Source: a virus. Taken from it: 45,826 bases of DNA. A program made the translations under genes and the position numbers. Positions 6,730-14,084 of the stretch are shown here, piece after piece (within the stretch, counting starts at the first letter, position 1; each line of letters opens with the position of its first letter). The stretch is from positions 1 to 45,826 of the IMG/VR virus record IMGVR_UViG_3300022562_001035. One strand, 5' to 3'. Below the pieces are notes generated by a model. It made no database searches. It was not told where the DNA came from and saw only the letters and a list, made by a program, of their open reading frames with translations.

Positions 6730-7107
6730 ATGACTGACCCCACCCCGACTCTACTCCAGCGGTTGCGCGTCAAGCTCGACAACTCCGCGGACTTGGCTTC
6801 CTGTCTCGGGCACGAGGAGGCCGAAGGAGCCCCTCGCGCCGAGGTCGTCTCCATCGCCGAGAACTCGCTAGCGCACATGGCAAGTATCGCGCGCGCGGCC
6901 CTTTGCGAGGCCGAGATCCTGCGCCAGGAGCTCGACGTCATCACGGGCGCGCCGATCGGCGAATTCCAGTCCAAGGCCGAGGAGGACCTGTGGGCCCGCA
7001 TCGTTGGCGACCTCGCCGGTGAGAATGGGGCCGACTGCGCGGCGATGATTGCCGACCGGGCCGTTGTCCTCTACCGGGCCAGGCGTTCGAAGGTGGAGGG
7101 GTTTTGA
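6730..7107 (+). CDS. Hypothetical protein, first gene of the early operon
   Basis: A 125-residue, largely helical acidic protein. I start it at ATG 6730 (MTDPTPTLLQRLRVKLDN) because the -10 box ends six bases before; the in-frame GTG at 6700 would lie within the promoter. Repeated Ala/Glu-rich helices with heptad-like spacing suggest a helical bundle. No Cys pair, signal peptide or known motif, and no family recognised. Confidence 0.75.
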   Translation: MTDPTPTLLQRLRVKLDNSADLASCLGHEEAEGAPRAEVVSIAENSLAHMASIARAALCEAEILRQELDVITGAPIGEFQSKAEEDLWARIVGDLAGENGADCAAMIADRAVVLYRARRSKVEGF

Positions 7108-7126
7108 TGGCTGCGGGGTGGCCGTC

Positions 7127-7390
7127 ATGAGCGCCACGATCCGACGAGCCCCGGCACGGTGGCGGCGCATCGATGAGCGCGTGGGCTATCGGCGTCAGTG
7201 GCACTGGGAACTTTGGCGAGGGCCCCGGCTCCTCGCATCTGTCCGTCAGTGCGCCGGCGGCTTCTATTGGACTGCGCACGTTGGTCCTGTGCGCAACAGC
7301 CTGCACGATGGCGGTGAGCCGATCGGGGATCTCGCCGACGCGAAGGCCGCTGCGAAGGCCTACGCGATGGAGCACGAGGTGTCGCCGTGA
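7127..7390 (+). CDS. Hypothetical small basic protein
   Basis: An 87-residue protein from ATG 7127, 19 bases after the previous stop. The N-terminus is very basic (RRAPARWRRIDERVGYRRQW), followed by Trp/Tyr-rich beta strands (WHWELWRGPRLLASVRQCAG, GFYWTAHVG) and a C-terminal helix (ADAKAAAKAYAMEHE). The composition suggests nucleic-acid binding. No family assigned. The stop overlaps the next GTG. Confidence 0.7.
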   Translation: MSATIRRAPARWRRIDERVGYRRQWHWELWRGPRLLASVRQCAGGFYWTAHVGPVRNSLHDGGEPIGDLADAKAAAKAYAMEHEVSP

Positions 7391-7620
7391 CCGCGCCGCT
7401 GACGACCGAGGACGCGTGCGAACTCGCGCAATTCCGGGCGTCTGGCGGGGCGCTTCGTCGCGATGTTGAAGCTCGGCTGTTCGCGTGGGTGCGCGCCGAG
7501 CTGACGAATGCACCAGTCGACCGCGCCATCGGCCGCCGAGTGCAATATCTGTCACAGCGGCTTGGCCTGAAATACAGCGAGGCGGATGCTCTGCGCAAGG
7601 CGGCGGGGTGGCCGTCATGA
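7387..7620 (+). CDS. Hypothetical small helical protein
   Basis: A 77-residue protein starting at a GTG that overlaps the previous stop (GTGA) and ending in an ATGA overlap. It is all helical by appearance, ending KYSEADALRKAAGWPS, which reads like an HTH-related helix pair (SQRLGLKYSEADALRKAAG). It may be a small DNA- or protein-binding factor; no family recognised. Confidence 0.7.
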   Translation: MTAPLTTEDACELAQFRASGGALRRDVEARLFAWVRAELTNAPVDRAIGRRVQYLSQRLGLKYSEADALRKAAGWPS

Positions 7621-8960
7621 CCGCGCCCACGCTGACCCTGGAGACGGCCGCAAGCCTTCCGAAGTCGTCTGCGCTCGCGGTGGCCATTTGGTGCGCCGTG
7701 AATGAATACGCCCGCACGTGCGGCGGCGACCCCGACAAGGGTGGGTATGGCGCGACAGCGCGACAGCGCGCGGTTACAGCGGTGGTCCAGGCTATCGACG
7801 CGTTTGCGCTCGACTCGGCCCGGGCCTACCGGGTCGAGGACGCCAGCGAGGGCGTCAGCGGCGTGCAGGGCAGCGAGGCAATGAATCGGCTTGTTGGCGA
7901 CAAGCCGGCGGCGGGCGGGGCCCCGACTGGGCCGGGGTGGACGCTTCACAAGCTCTACAGCGTGGCCAGGACGCGCGCGAAGAGCCAGGACGAGCGCTAC
8001 GGACAAGCCCTATTCAACACACTGGTGCAGATCAGGCCGGACATTGCTGAGCGGCTGCGCGGCTCGCCAGATGACCCGTTCTACGCGAACGGTGGGGACG
8101 AGCGAGCAGAGCGCGCCATCGCCGTCATCGAGGCGATGTGGGGCTGCCCCTGCCTACAGGGGAGCGCGCCCCCGCGGTGCATCGATGGAAGCGAGGTCGC
8201 CGAGGGCCTGTACCGATGGACCGGCGAGGGATGGACGTGGGACCTACAGGGGAGCGGCCAGGAGTGCGAGGTGTGCGGGACGTTCCTGACACCAGGCCAG
8301 GTGCTCGATGGATGGACCGTGCACCCGAGCTGTGAGGGCAGCCCCCCGGCCGAGGAACCCGCGGCCGAGTACCATGCACAGGGACACATGCATACCCGCT
8401 ACGTGTGCACACGGTGGCCCAAGGGTGGCGAGCGGTGCGGGTGGTCGGGCTGGGTCGTTCGTAGCGAATCGCCGAAAACAGAGCGCGCCGACGAAAAGCG
8501 AGCGGACACCGGAAAAGCGAGCGGGGCCCCTACTGGGCCGGGGTGGCGGGAGGCGGCCGAGGTCATCGGCCGTCGACTGGAGCGGCTCATGGACGACGCC
8601 GTTGGAGGGCGAGACGAGTTCACGCGGGAACGCGTCGCGGACATCGTGGAGATTGTCCTGACAGCCACACAGGGGGGCTGCCCCTGCCTACAGGGGAGCG
8701 CGTCCGCTAGCGACTGCAAGTCATGCGAGGATGGCGACCGCGATATCGGACTGCTCGAAGCCGTGGCGCGCGAAGAGTACGGGTTTGATGAGCTGACTCT
8801 CGCGGCCATCACAGAGATGTCAGAGGCCCAGGGCAAACTCGACGCGCTCACCCGGGCGGTCGAGCACGCGCTCGGCCAGCTTCATGCGGCGAAGCCCGCT
8901 CCCGGGTTGACCCTCGCTCGGCTCCGCGCTGCTCTCAACGATGCCAAGGGGGACGTATGA
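7617..8960 (+). CDS. Mosaic hypothetical protein with two repeated boundary motifs
   Basis: A 447-residue protein built from repeated boundaries. GAPTGPGW occurs twice (about residues 101-108 and 303-310) and GCPCLQGSA twice (about 176-184 and 354-362), in the order A-B-A'-B'. The segments between them differ in sequence. At DNA level the repeats are near-identical over 26 and 29 bases, while the flanked segments are unrelated, which looks like module insertion or exchange. The central part has Cys pairs (CEVCGTF and CTRWPKGGERCGW) that could bind zinc. The C-terminal 100 residues are helical. No enzymatic motif. Function unknown. Confidence 0.75.
   Translation: MTAPTLTLETAASLPKSSALAVAIWCAVNEYARTCGGDPDKGGYGATARQRAVTAVVQAIDAFALDSARAYRVEDASEGVSGVQGSEAMNRLVGDKPAAGGAPTGPGWTLHKLYSVARTRAKSQDERYGQALFNTLVQIRPDIAERLRGSPDDPFYANGGDERAERAIAVIEAMWGCPCLQGSAPPRCIDGSEVAEGLYRWTGEGWTWDLQGSGQECEVCGTFLTPGQVLDGWTVHPSCEGSPPAEEPAAEYHAQGHMHTRYVCTRWPKGGERCGWSGWVVRSESPKTERADEKRADTGKASGAPTGPGWREAAEVIGRRLERLMDDAVGGRDEFTRERVADIVEIVLTATQGGCPCLQGSASASDCKSCEDGDRDIGLLEAVAREEYGFDELTLAAITEMSEAQGKLDALTRAVEHALGQLHAAKPAPGLTLARLRAALNDAKGDV
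7915..7940 (+). repeat. 26-base repeat A, copy 1
   Basis: Matches 8521-8546 with one mismatch. It encodes GAPTGPGW inside the 7617-8960 gene. Confidence 0.85.
8140..8168 (+). repeat. 29-base repeat B, copy 1, with internal hairpin
   Basis: Identical to 8674-8702. The core is a perfect hairpin CCCCTG-CCTA-CAGGGG (8147-8162). It encodes GCPCLQGSA. A 14-base partial copy lies at 8243-8256. Confidence 0.9.
8521..8546 (+). repeat. 26-base repeat A, copy 2
   Basis: Second copy of the 7915-7940 element with a single mismatch, again encoding GAPTGPGW. Confidence 0.85.
8674..8702 (+). repeat. 29-base repeat B, copy 2, with internal hairpin
   Basis: Identical to 8140-8168; the hairpin stems are 8681-8686 and 8691-8696. 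Confidence 0.9.
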
Positions 8961-9145
8961 GCGACGGAGCACGGCGCCTGGTCGCCGACCTCGCGGGGGG
9001 CGCTCGCACCGAGCGGGCAGCGGCCGTGAGCGTCCCTTGGTGGCGGCCGCTGCGGCGGTGGTGGCTGCGCCGGCGAGCTCGTAGCTCCGCACGGGCGCTC
9101 GCGGCCCTCGGGGTTGGTCCCGAGCGCGAGGAGACGCGACGATGA
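8957..9145 (+). CDS. Small Arg/Trp-rich hypothetical protein
   Basis: A 62-residue, strongly basic protein; ATGA overlaps join it to both neighbours. The centre is Arg/Trp dense (VPWWRPLRRWWLRRRARSSA), like amphipathic cationic peptides that bind membranes or nucleic acid. Small early phage proteins of this type sometimes act on host targets; here that is only a possibility. No family recognised. Confidence 0.65.
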   Translation: MSDGARRLVADLAGGARTERAAAVSVPWWRPLRRWWLRRRARSSARALAALGVGPEREETRR

Positions 9146-9363
9146 CTCTCCGCGACCGCGTCCGCGAGCTCGCCCACGCCCAAGGCCTGACTCTCCGCGA
9201 CCTGGCGGCGATTGCCTTCGACGACGCGCCGACGGAGCGAGCGGCCGAGCGCCGCCTCGACCGCCTGCTCGCGTCGGGTCGAGGGGCGCGCCTCTCTCAC
9301 CTCGAGATCATCGCCGACAGCCTCGAGGTCGCCGTCGCCGAGCTGCTCGAGGGGGTCGACTAA
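9142..9363 (+). CDS. Small XRE-like HTH protein
   Basis: A 73-residue protein with ATGA overlap at its start. The whole length fits a Cro/CI-type HTH: helix 1 LRDRVRELAHAQG, helix 2 TLRDLAAIAF, then HLEIIADSLEVAVAELLEGV for helices 4-5. The recognition region is unusual because it carries an insertion (DDAPTERAAERRLDRLLASG). It is a good candidate for a regulator of the early operon or binder of the 6703-6717 palindrome, by inference. It is the last gene before a hairpin and a new promoter. Confidence 0.7.
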   Translation: MTLRDRVRELAHAQGLTLRDLAAIAFDDAPTERAAERRLDRLLASGRGARLSHLEIIADSLEVAVAELLEGVD

Positions 9364-9367
9364 CGAC

Positions 9368-9392
9368 GGAGCCCGACCAGTGGCCGGGCTCC
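9368..9392 (+). terminator. Hairpin after the first early sub-operon
   Basis: Perfect 8-bp stem GGAGCCCG (9368-9375) / CGGGCTCC (9385-9392) with a 9-base loop, just after the 9363 stop. No T-tract follows, so it could be a weak or factor-assisted terminator or a transcript-stabilising hairpin. Confidence 0.45.
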
Positions 9393-9490
9393 GAAGGCCG
9401 CTGTTCGAGGGCGGCGAGGCTGTCGAGATGACCCCGTGAGCCTACGCGTACAGCGCTCCGCGGTCAACCTCGATAAATCGTCCATGGCGC

Positions 9491-9519
9491 TTGACCCCAT
9501 GGGTCTGCCCGTGTACCAT
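9491..9519 (+). promoter_or_regulatory. Sigma70-type promoter for the 9559 gene
   Basis: TTGACC (9491-9496), exactly 17 bases, TACCAT (9514-9519). A leader of about 30 bases with a GAGGAG Shine-Dalgarno (about 9546-9551) leads to ATG 9559. This and the preceding hairpin fill the 195-base gap. Confidence 0.55.
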
Positions 9520-9558
9520 GTGTTGGCGGGCATGTTCGAGCCCGCGAGGAGAACCGAG

Positions 9559-9843
9559 ATGACTGCCGAGATGACCCTTGACCCCGAGATCGTCGCCATG
9601 TGCGAGGAGATCCCGATGATTCAGACCACGGCCCTGCTCATGGGCCAGCACTTCGCCGATGCGCTGGCCGCCTTCGTGGCGGCCCTGCGCGGCCGACGGG
9701 TGCACACGGGCTACATGCCCCGGCCCCAGCGTGACTCCGTCGCTCACGGTCTCTATGACCTGGGCATCCGCAAGCCCCCGGCCCGCGAGACCGCGGCTGA
9801 CCGTGCGCGGGTCGAGGCGCAGAAGTGGGGGCTGGCATCATGA
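9559..9843 (+). CDS. Hypothetical protein, first gene of second early sub-operon
   Basis: A 94-residue protein. I chose ATG 9559 because of the Shine-Dalgarno GAGGAG and the promoter upstream; an in-frame GTG at 9436 would extend it through that promoter. It is helical in the first half (MIQTTALLMGQHFADALAAF, then VAALRGRRV) with a basic, Pro-rich second half. No known motif; function unknown. ATGA overlap with the next gene. Confidence 0.72.
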   Translation: MTAEMTLDPEIVAMCEEIPMIQTTALLMGQHFADALAAFVAALRGRRVHTGYMPRPQRDSVAHGLYDLGIRKPPARETAADRARVEAQKWGLAS

Positions 9844-10130
9844 GCAGCGCGAACGACCGGCTTCGCGCTGTTCAGGAGATGAGCCGCGTCCCTGGCTGGC
9901 GGAACAAGACCGCGGGCCAGGGCGGATTTTCGTCTAAGCTCGTGCGGGAGTTCCCCGACGAGGACTGCACGAAGGACATCACCGTGTCGACCGACAAGCG
10001 CGCCGGGGCCTACTTTGTGCTTCACCAGCGCAACGGAGACGACCACGGCATGATCGGCGTCGACGTCGAGGCGGTCATCGAGGCGCTGCGACTTGCCGGT
10101 CAACTGCCGGTTGATGGGGGTGCGCGATGA
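9840..10130 (+). CDS. Hypothetical protein
   Basis: A 96-residue alpha/beta protein in a tight ATGA-linked run. The centre has alternating strands (KDITVSTDKRAGAYFVLHQR, then GMIGVDVEAVIEALRLAG). The charged, soluble character suggests a cytoplasmic accessory protein. No recognised family. Confidence 0.7.
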   Translation: MSSANDRLRAVQEMSRVPGWRNKTAGQGGFSSKLVREFPDEDCTKDITVSTDKRAGAYFVLHQRNGDDHGMIGVDVEAVIEALRLAGQLPVDGGAR

Positions 10131-10531
10131 CCATGAAGGCCACAGCATCAGACGTCGCCGCCGCTCTCGTGGACCAGGCTATCGAGGCCGCCCGGGAAGC
10201 GAACGAGTGCTACCTCCGAGACCCCGCCGCCGCGCTGCGCTTCGCTATCGGGTTCACGAGCCGCGAGCGAGGTTGGTCCGGCGAGGGCTGGCCCAAGGTC
10301 ATCGCCGCCGCGCGCGAGGGTGACCCCGTCAAGCTGACGCGCGCATGCGAGCGCTGGAATAAAGACCACGCGCCTGGCGACACCGTTCGTTTCTGGCGAG
10401 GGGTGCGCGAGGGGATTGGGGACATCGGCACTACATCAAGCGCCGCGGTGGTCCTAGGCGGACACACCGCCGGGGTCTACGTCGCGGGCGAGGGGTTCAT
10501 CGCCCTGAGCCATGTGGAGGCCGTGTCGTGA
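10127..10531 (+). CDS. Hypothetical protein with SH3-like C-terminus
   Basis: A 134-residue protein. The first 80 residues are helical. The last 50 (PGDTVRFWRGVREGIGDIGT, then AAVVLGGHTAGVYVAGEGFI) have the strand-turn pattern of a small SH3-like barrel, as in many phage DNA- or protein-binding modules. ATGA overlap at the start, GTGA overlap at the end. No family recognised. Confidence 0.7.
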   Translation: MTMKATASDVAAALVDQAIEAAREANECYLRDPAAALRFAIGFTSRERGWSGEGWPKVIAAAREGDPVKLTRACERWNKDHAPGDTVRFWRGVREGIGDIGTTSSAAVVLGGHTAGVYVAGEGFIALSHVEAVS

Positions 10532-10839
10532 TCATCGGCCTCCACCCCACCCGCACGCTCACCCTGCGCGACGCCCCCGCCCGGGGGCTGACCCTCGATG
10601 AGCAGCTCGCCCACATCCTGCGCGACCTCGACGACGAGGTCACCGTCGCACACCAAGAGGTCGCGCGCGCCGTCCTGGCGTCTCTCGAGCGCACTGACGC
10701 GGTCTGCCGCGATCTCGAGGCCCGCGACGACGAGGTCGACCTCCCGATCGAGTTCTCGGCCTTCGTGCTGATCCTGGCCTCGAGCATGTTCCGGTCGATG
10801 CTGGACATGTTCTCGCCCGAAGGGGAGGTGATGCGATGA
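10528..10839 (+). CDS. Hypothetical helical protein
   Basis: A 103-residue protein from a GTG overlapping the previous stop. It is mostly helical and acidic, with a hydrophobic C-terminal stretch (EFSAFVLILASSMFRSMLDM) that could be a membrane-associated or buried helix. No motif or family recognised. Confidence 0.7.
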   Translation: MIIGLHPTRTLTLRDAPARGLTLDEQLAHILRDLDDEVTVAHQEVARAVLASLERTDAVCRDLEARDDEVDLPIEFSAFVLILASSMFRSMLDMFSPEGEVMR

Positions 10840-11615
10840 GCGGGAAGATGGATCACTGGGAGATCGAGGCGACCGACTTGCGCCTGCGCCTCGACGACGC
10901 TCTCGCGTCGCTCGCCAGCATGACGGAGGTTGCCAACGCGGCCCAGGCCGCAGAGTTGCGCCTGACCGCGTTCGCGGAAGCTCAAGTCAAGCGGGCCAAC
11001 GACGCGGAGGCCGAGACACTGCGGCTGCGTTCGGAGCTGCGCGGTGCCGCGCTTGCCTCCATGATGGGGGCCGGCGCTCTCGTGCAAAATCTCGCGCCCG
11101 ACCTCGCCGAGGCTTGGCGCAGGAGCGACGTCGAGTCCGAGCCGCTTCGAACCATCGTGTCGATGCTGCTCGAAGCCGACGGGCGACAGGAATTGCGCGA
11201 GGGTGAGTCTTTGACTGCTCTCGCTGCCCATGTGCTCCGACGGCGGGGCGAGGCTGAGGCCGAGGCTGAGGCCGAGGCCAAGCGCTGGCGCGCGCGGTGC
11301 CCCGTCACCGCCGAGGACGTGCGCGAGGCGGGCATCACATGGGAGAAATTCGACGCATGGGTCGAGCCTCGTGGGTTCGCACCCGCCCGCCGGCCGAACC
11401 CATGGGACACGCCGAAGCTCGCGATCGTCGGGCGCTCGGACATCGGCTGGGTTCGTGGTGACACGTTCTACGGTGAGCCGGCGGCCTGGCCAGAGAACCG
11501 ACGCGCCTACGGCCTGCCGGGCGAAGTCGCGGCCTTCATCATGTTTGTGTCCAAGACAGACGGTCGCCCGGCCCACGACATCCTCGCCGAGATGGCCGCG
11601 GAGGTGTCGCCATGA
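10836..11615 (+). CDS. Hypothetical coiled-coil protein
   Basis: A 259-residue protein. Residues about 5-65 form a probable coiled coil (repeated Ala/Leu/Glu heptads). Near residue 140 a run of Glu-Ala dipeptides is encoded by a tandem GAGGC(T/C) repeat (about 11250-11280), a site prone to slippage. The C-terminal 90 residues are compact and Trp/Pro-rich (WVEPRGFAPARRPNPWDTP). It may be a scaffold or structural partner for replication proteins. No family recognised. Confidence 0.72.
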   Translation: MSGKMDHWEIEATDLRLRLDDALASLASMTEVANAAQAAELRLTAFAEAQVKRANDAEAETLRLRSELRGAALASMMGAGALVQNLAPDLAEAWRRSDVESEPLRTIVSMLLEADGRQELREGESLTALAAHVLRRRGEAEAEAEAEAKRWRARCPVTAEDVREAGITWEKFDAWVEPRGFAPARRPNPWDTPKLAIVGRSDIGWVRGDTFYGEPAAWPENRRAYGLPGEVAAFIMFVSKTDGRPAHDILAEMAAEVSP

Positions 11616-12316
11616 AGCGCCACAAACCCCTCAAGCGCGGTCGCCGAGTCAAGCCCGCCAACGGTGCCCGCAAGGCCAATGCCTTCGCCCGCAACTACGG
11701 GCCCGAGGCGGACGCCCTGCGCTCGCTGCCCTGCGTCGTGGCCAGCTACGGGAATGGCCGGCACCGGTGCTCTCCGGGGCCCATCGAGGTAGCGCACGTC
11801 GTCGCTCGCGGGATGGGCGGGGCCAAGGGTGGCCGCTTCGACATCGTCCCGCTGTGCTCGAAAGCTCATGCCAACGCAAGCGAGGAGGGGACCACGAGGC
11901 GGCAGGTGTTCGAGTTGGCGTTTGACGTCGACCTGCGCGCCGAGGCCGACCGGCTCGCCCTCGAGCATGAGCGGCCCCTGGGCCTGCGCGGGGTCGGGGA
12001 CCGGTGGGCTATCGTCGTCGGCAATCTGCGCGGCGAGGCCATCATCTCTCCCTACGAGCTCGACGCGCTCGGGAGTTGGGTCGGCCGGGAGTTGGCGAGG
12101 GAGGTCGAGCGGCGGCGAGTGTGCAGCGACGAGCTTGATGCGGTCCTCGGATGGACCAGCGAACAGGCATCGGCTGAGTTCATTTTCGACCGCGAGGCCC
12201 TCGCCCATCACATCGCTCACCTGCTCGGGGGCGCCTTCGAGACCGGAACACAGGGTGAGCACGTCATGGCCTGGAGTCTGTGCGAGTGGGCGACAGAGGG
12301 GCGGTGGGTGTCGTGA
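11612..12316 (+). CDS. HNH-type endonuclease (DUF968/Ref-like)
   Basis: Likely metal-dependent DNA nuclease used in recombination or DNA processing. The basic N-terminus (KRGRRVKPANGARKANAFAR) leads to an HNH-like core: C41 and C53 zinc ligands, the IEVAHVVARGMGG segment (H62, the usual catalytic His position), D77 and then PLCSKAH (C82, H86). This order matches phage HNH proteins related to DUF968 and Ref. The C-terminal 130 residues are helical with no clear match. It lies upstream of the annealing protein, a common pairing in phage recombination modules. Fine specificity is unknown. Confidence 0.65.
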   Translation: MKRHKPLKRGRRVKPANGARKANAFARNYGPEADALRSLPCVVASYGNGRHRCSPGPIEVAHVVARGMGGAKGGRFDIVPLCSKAHANASEEGTTRRQVFELAFDVDLRAEADRLALEHERPLGLRGVGDRWAIVVGNLRGEAIISPYELDALGSWVGRELAREVERRRVCSDELDAVLGWTSEQASAEFIFDREALAHHIAHLLGGAFETGTQGEHVMAWSLCEWATEGRWVS

Positions 12317-12519
12317 GCGGCGTCTACCCCAACGAGGACTTCAGCGTCGGTCACCTGGGGGAGACTCCGACCGAGGCGGTTGCGCGACTTGGCTGGCCCG
12401 TCCAGCGAACACGGGGCCCCAGCGACGAGGTTGTCGCCCGGGGGCGGGCTGGCTGGTACCGCGTCAGGCCAACTCCGACGGGACCCCGCGCCACGCCGCT
12501 GGTCGGGGGTACACCATGA
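12313..12519 (+). CDS. Small hypothetical protein
   Basis: A 68-residue protein from a GTG (12313) that overlaps the nuclease stop, ending in an ATGA overlap. It is Pro/Gly-rich with few hydrophobics (SVGHLGETPTEAVARLGWPV). No motif recognised. The start was placed by the overlap rule; upstream ATG 12280 would overlap the nuclease by 37 bases. Confidence 0.6.
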   Translation: MSGVYPNEDFSVGHLGETPTEAVARLGWPVQRTRGPSDEVVARGRAGWYRVRPTPTGPRATPLVGGTP

Positions 12520-12917
12520 GCGCCTCCAATCGCGACGATGGGCTGCTCGAGGCGGGGCTCGCGGAGGTCGACGAACTGCCCCGGCCCTCGCGACGGAGTC
12601 TCACGCTTGACGCGATCGTGGCGTGCTGCCGCCTTGCGGTAGTCCGGGCTCGTACCGATAATGTGATCGAGCGACGCGCTCAGACCTTTCGCGACATCGT
12701 GCGCGGCATGGAGCCCGCGACCGCGGTCACCATGAGCATCGACGGCTGGGCCCGGCTTGGCGCCGTTCAGGGGGCGATCGATCGATGGACGCAGGCGACG
12801 ATCCCAGCGAGGCCGAGCGACGCGCCGAGCGCTGATCACATGGCTGCGTTCACCGCCGCCTACGGCCTGAGTTGGCAGATTACACACCACGCTATCGAGG
12901 GGGTTCGTTGTGGGTGA
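12516..12917 (+). CDS. Hypothetical helical protein upstream of the annealing protein
   Basis: A 133-residue, all-helical soluble protein, ATG 12516 overlapping the previous stop. Contains RRSLTLDAIVACCRLAVVRA and a Trp-rich C-terminal half. Its position directly before the single-strand-annealing candidate (8-base overlap) suggests a shared role in recombination; no family recognised. Confidence 0.7.
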   Translation: MSASNRDDGLLEAGLAEVDELPRPSRRSLTLDAIVACCRLAVVRARTDNVIERRAQTFRDIVRGMEPATAVTMSIDGWARLGAVQGAIDRWTQATIPARPSDAPSADHMAAFTAAYGLSWQITHHAIEGVRCG

Positions 12918-13776
12918 GATTGCAAAGCCAGTTTTGCACGAGGACATCGTCTACTCGCTGGTCATCGACGGCGACCTGTCGAAGCTCAGCGAAGATCAAA
13001 TCGTCGGCTACTACTACCATCGGTGCGAGCTGCTCGGAGTGGACCCCGGCGAGAAGCCATTCGACCTCATTCGGCTCAGCGGTAAGCTCGTTTTGTACCT
13101 GACCAAGTCGGGCGCCGCTGCGCTGACGCGGGTGAACCAGCTCAGCGTGGAGATCATCGACAAGGGCTGGGACGGCGAGATGTACATCGTCCAGGCCCGG
13201 GCCACGACCTCGAGCGGACGGTACGCCGATGACCTGGGCGTCGTGGACCTGGGCGACGAGCGCTCCCTTACGCGGCCCAATGCGATGATGAAAGCGGCCA
13301 CGAAGGCCAAGCGCCGGGCCATCATCGCCGTGTGCGGGATCGGCTTGCTCGATGAGTCGGAGGTCGACGGCCTGCGCGGAGCCGAGCGCGTCTCGATCAC
13401 GCAGCTCGAACAGCCTGAGAAGGACCCTCTGATGTCGAGGATCCCAGCGAGGGCGGCGAGGACGATGGCGCGCTGCGCCTCGATCGCCGCGGCCAAGTCT
13501 ACGGACGACAAGCTCGTCACACCTCGATCTGTCTGGGAGGCGGCGTGCGCAAAGTGCAAGCTGCCTCCGCTGCCCGACGGCTCAATGCCCAAGATCGAGC
13601 AACTGCGCAAGTCGATCGCCTGGCCCATCTGCGACTTGATCAAGGTCTGGGCGGAGCGGACTGTGGGGAGCGACGAGCCGCGCGAGCGCGAGCCCGGCGA
13701 GGATCGGGACGTCGATGACGAGCCGCTCGACGTCGAATATGAAGAGGTCGACCCGACCGCGGAGAACGCACCATGA
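12910..13776 (+). CDS. Single-strand annealing / recombination protein (Rad52/ERF-like, candidate)
   Basis: A 288-residue protein from a GTG overlapping the upstream gene. Residues about 60-165 carry features I know from a widespread phage family. These are a strand-rich core with KLVLYLTKSGAAALTRVNQL, then QARATTSSGRYADDLGVVDL, then the very characteristic NAMMKAATKAKRRAIIAVCG ending GLLDESEV. These proteins sit in recombination modules and are treated as Rad52/ERF-type annealing proteins. The C-terminal 50 residues are strongly acidic (EREPGEDRDVDDEPLDVEYE), a tail typical of ssDNA-binding partners that recruit other proteins. An HNH nuclease gene lies upstream. Family recognition is good; annealing activity is inferred. 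Confidence 0.6.
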   Translation: MGEIAKPVLHEDIVYSLVIDGDLSKLSEDQIVGYYYHRCELLGVDPGEKPFDLIRLSGKLVLYLTKSGAAALTRVNQLSVEIIDKGWDGEMYIVQARATTSSGRYADDLGVVDLGDERSLTRPNAMMKAATKAKRRAIIAVCGIGLLDESEVDGLRGAERVSITQLEQPEKDPLMSRIPARAARTMARCASIAAAKSTDDKLVTPRSVWEAACAKCKLPPLPDGSMPKIEQLRKSIAWPICDLIKVWAERTVGSDEPREREPGEDRDVDDEPLDVEYEEVDPTAENAP

Positions 13777-14084
13777 GCAAGACCAAGCCGGGACCGAACT
13801 TCGACCCCCGCCGCCCGCGGGCAACCTGGCAGCAACACCGCTTCATCGCGGCCTGCAAGGCGAAGGGCATCCACAGCCACAAAGACCTGCGCGATGCGAT
13901 GTCGGTCTACCGCGGTCGTCGAGGCGAGTCGCCGCCGCTGCTGGGCACTGCCCAGAAATGGTGGTCCGGCGAGCAGCGCCCGACCATGGGAGCAGTGGGG
14001 AAAGAGCCGTCGCTGTTCGAGCTCGCGGACATGCTCGAGGTCTCGCTCGATTACCTGTGCTACCCGAACGGAGCAGAGCAGTGA
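13773..14084 (+). CDS. XRE-like HTH regulator
   Basis: A 103-residue DNA-binding protein. HTH helices are KDLRDAMSVYRGRRG (helix 2 region), then a variable loop and TAQKWWSGEQRPTMGAVGK, then helices 4-5 SLFELADMLEVSLDYLCYPN, an ending almost diagnostic of Cro/CI-type domains (ADxLxVSxDYL). The N-terminus is basic (MSKTKPGPNFDPRRPRATWQ). Candidate early repressor or activator; its operator might be the 6703-6717 palindrome. GTGA overlap with the next gene. Confidence 0.75.
   Translation: MSKTKPGPNFDPRRPRATWQQHRFIAACKAKGIHSHKDLRDAMSVYRGRRGESPPLLGTAQKWWSGEQRPTMGAVGKEPSLFELADMLEVSLDYLCYPNGAEQ

Noticed and set aside
8140-8702. Hairpin repeats considered as a CRISPR-like or terminator array
   Set aside because: Only two full copies, inside a coding frame and in phase with conserved peptides; no spacer periodicity or T-tracts.
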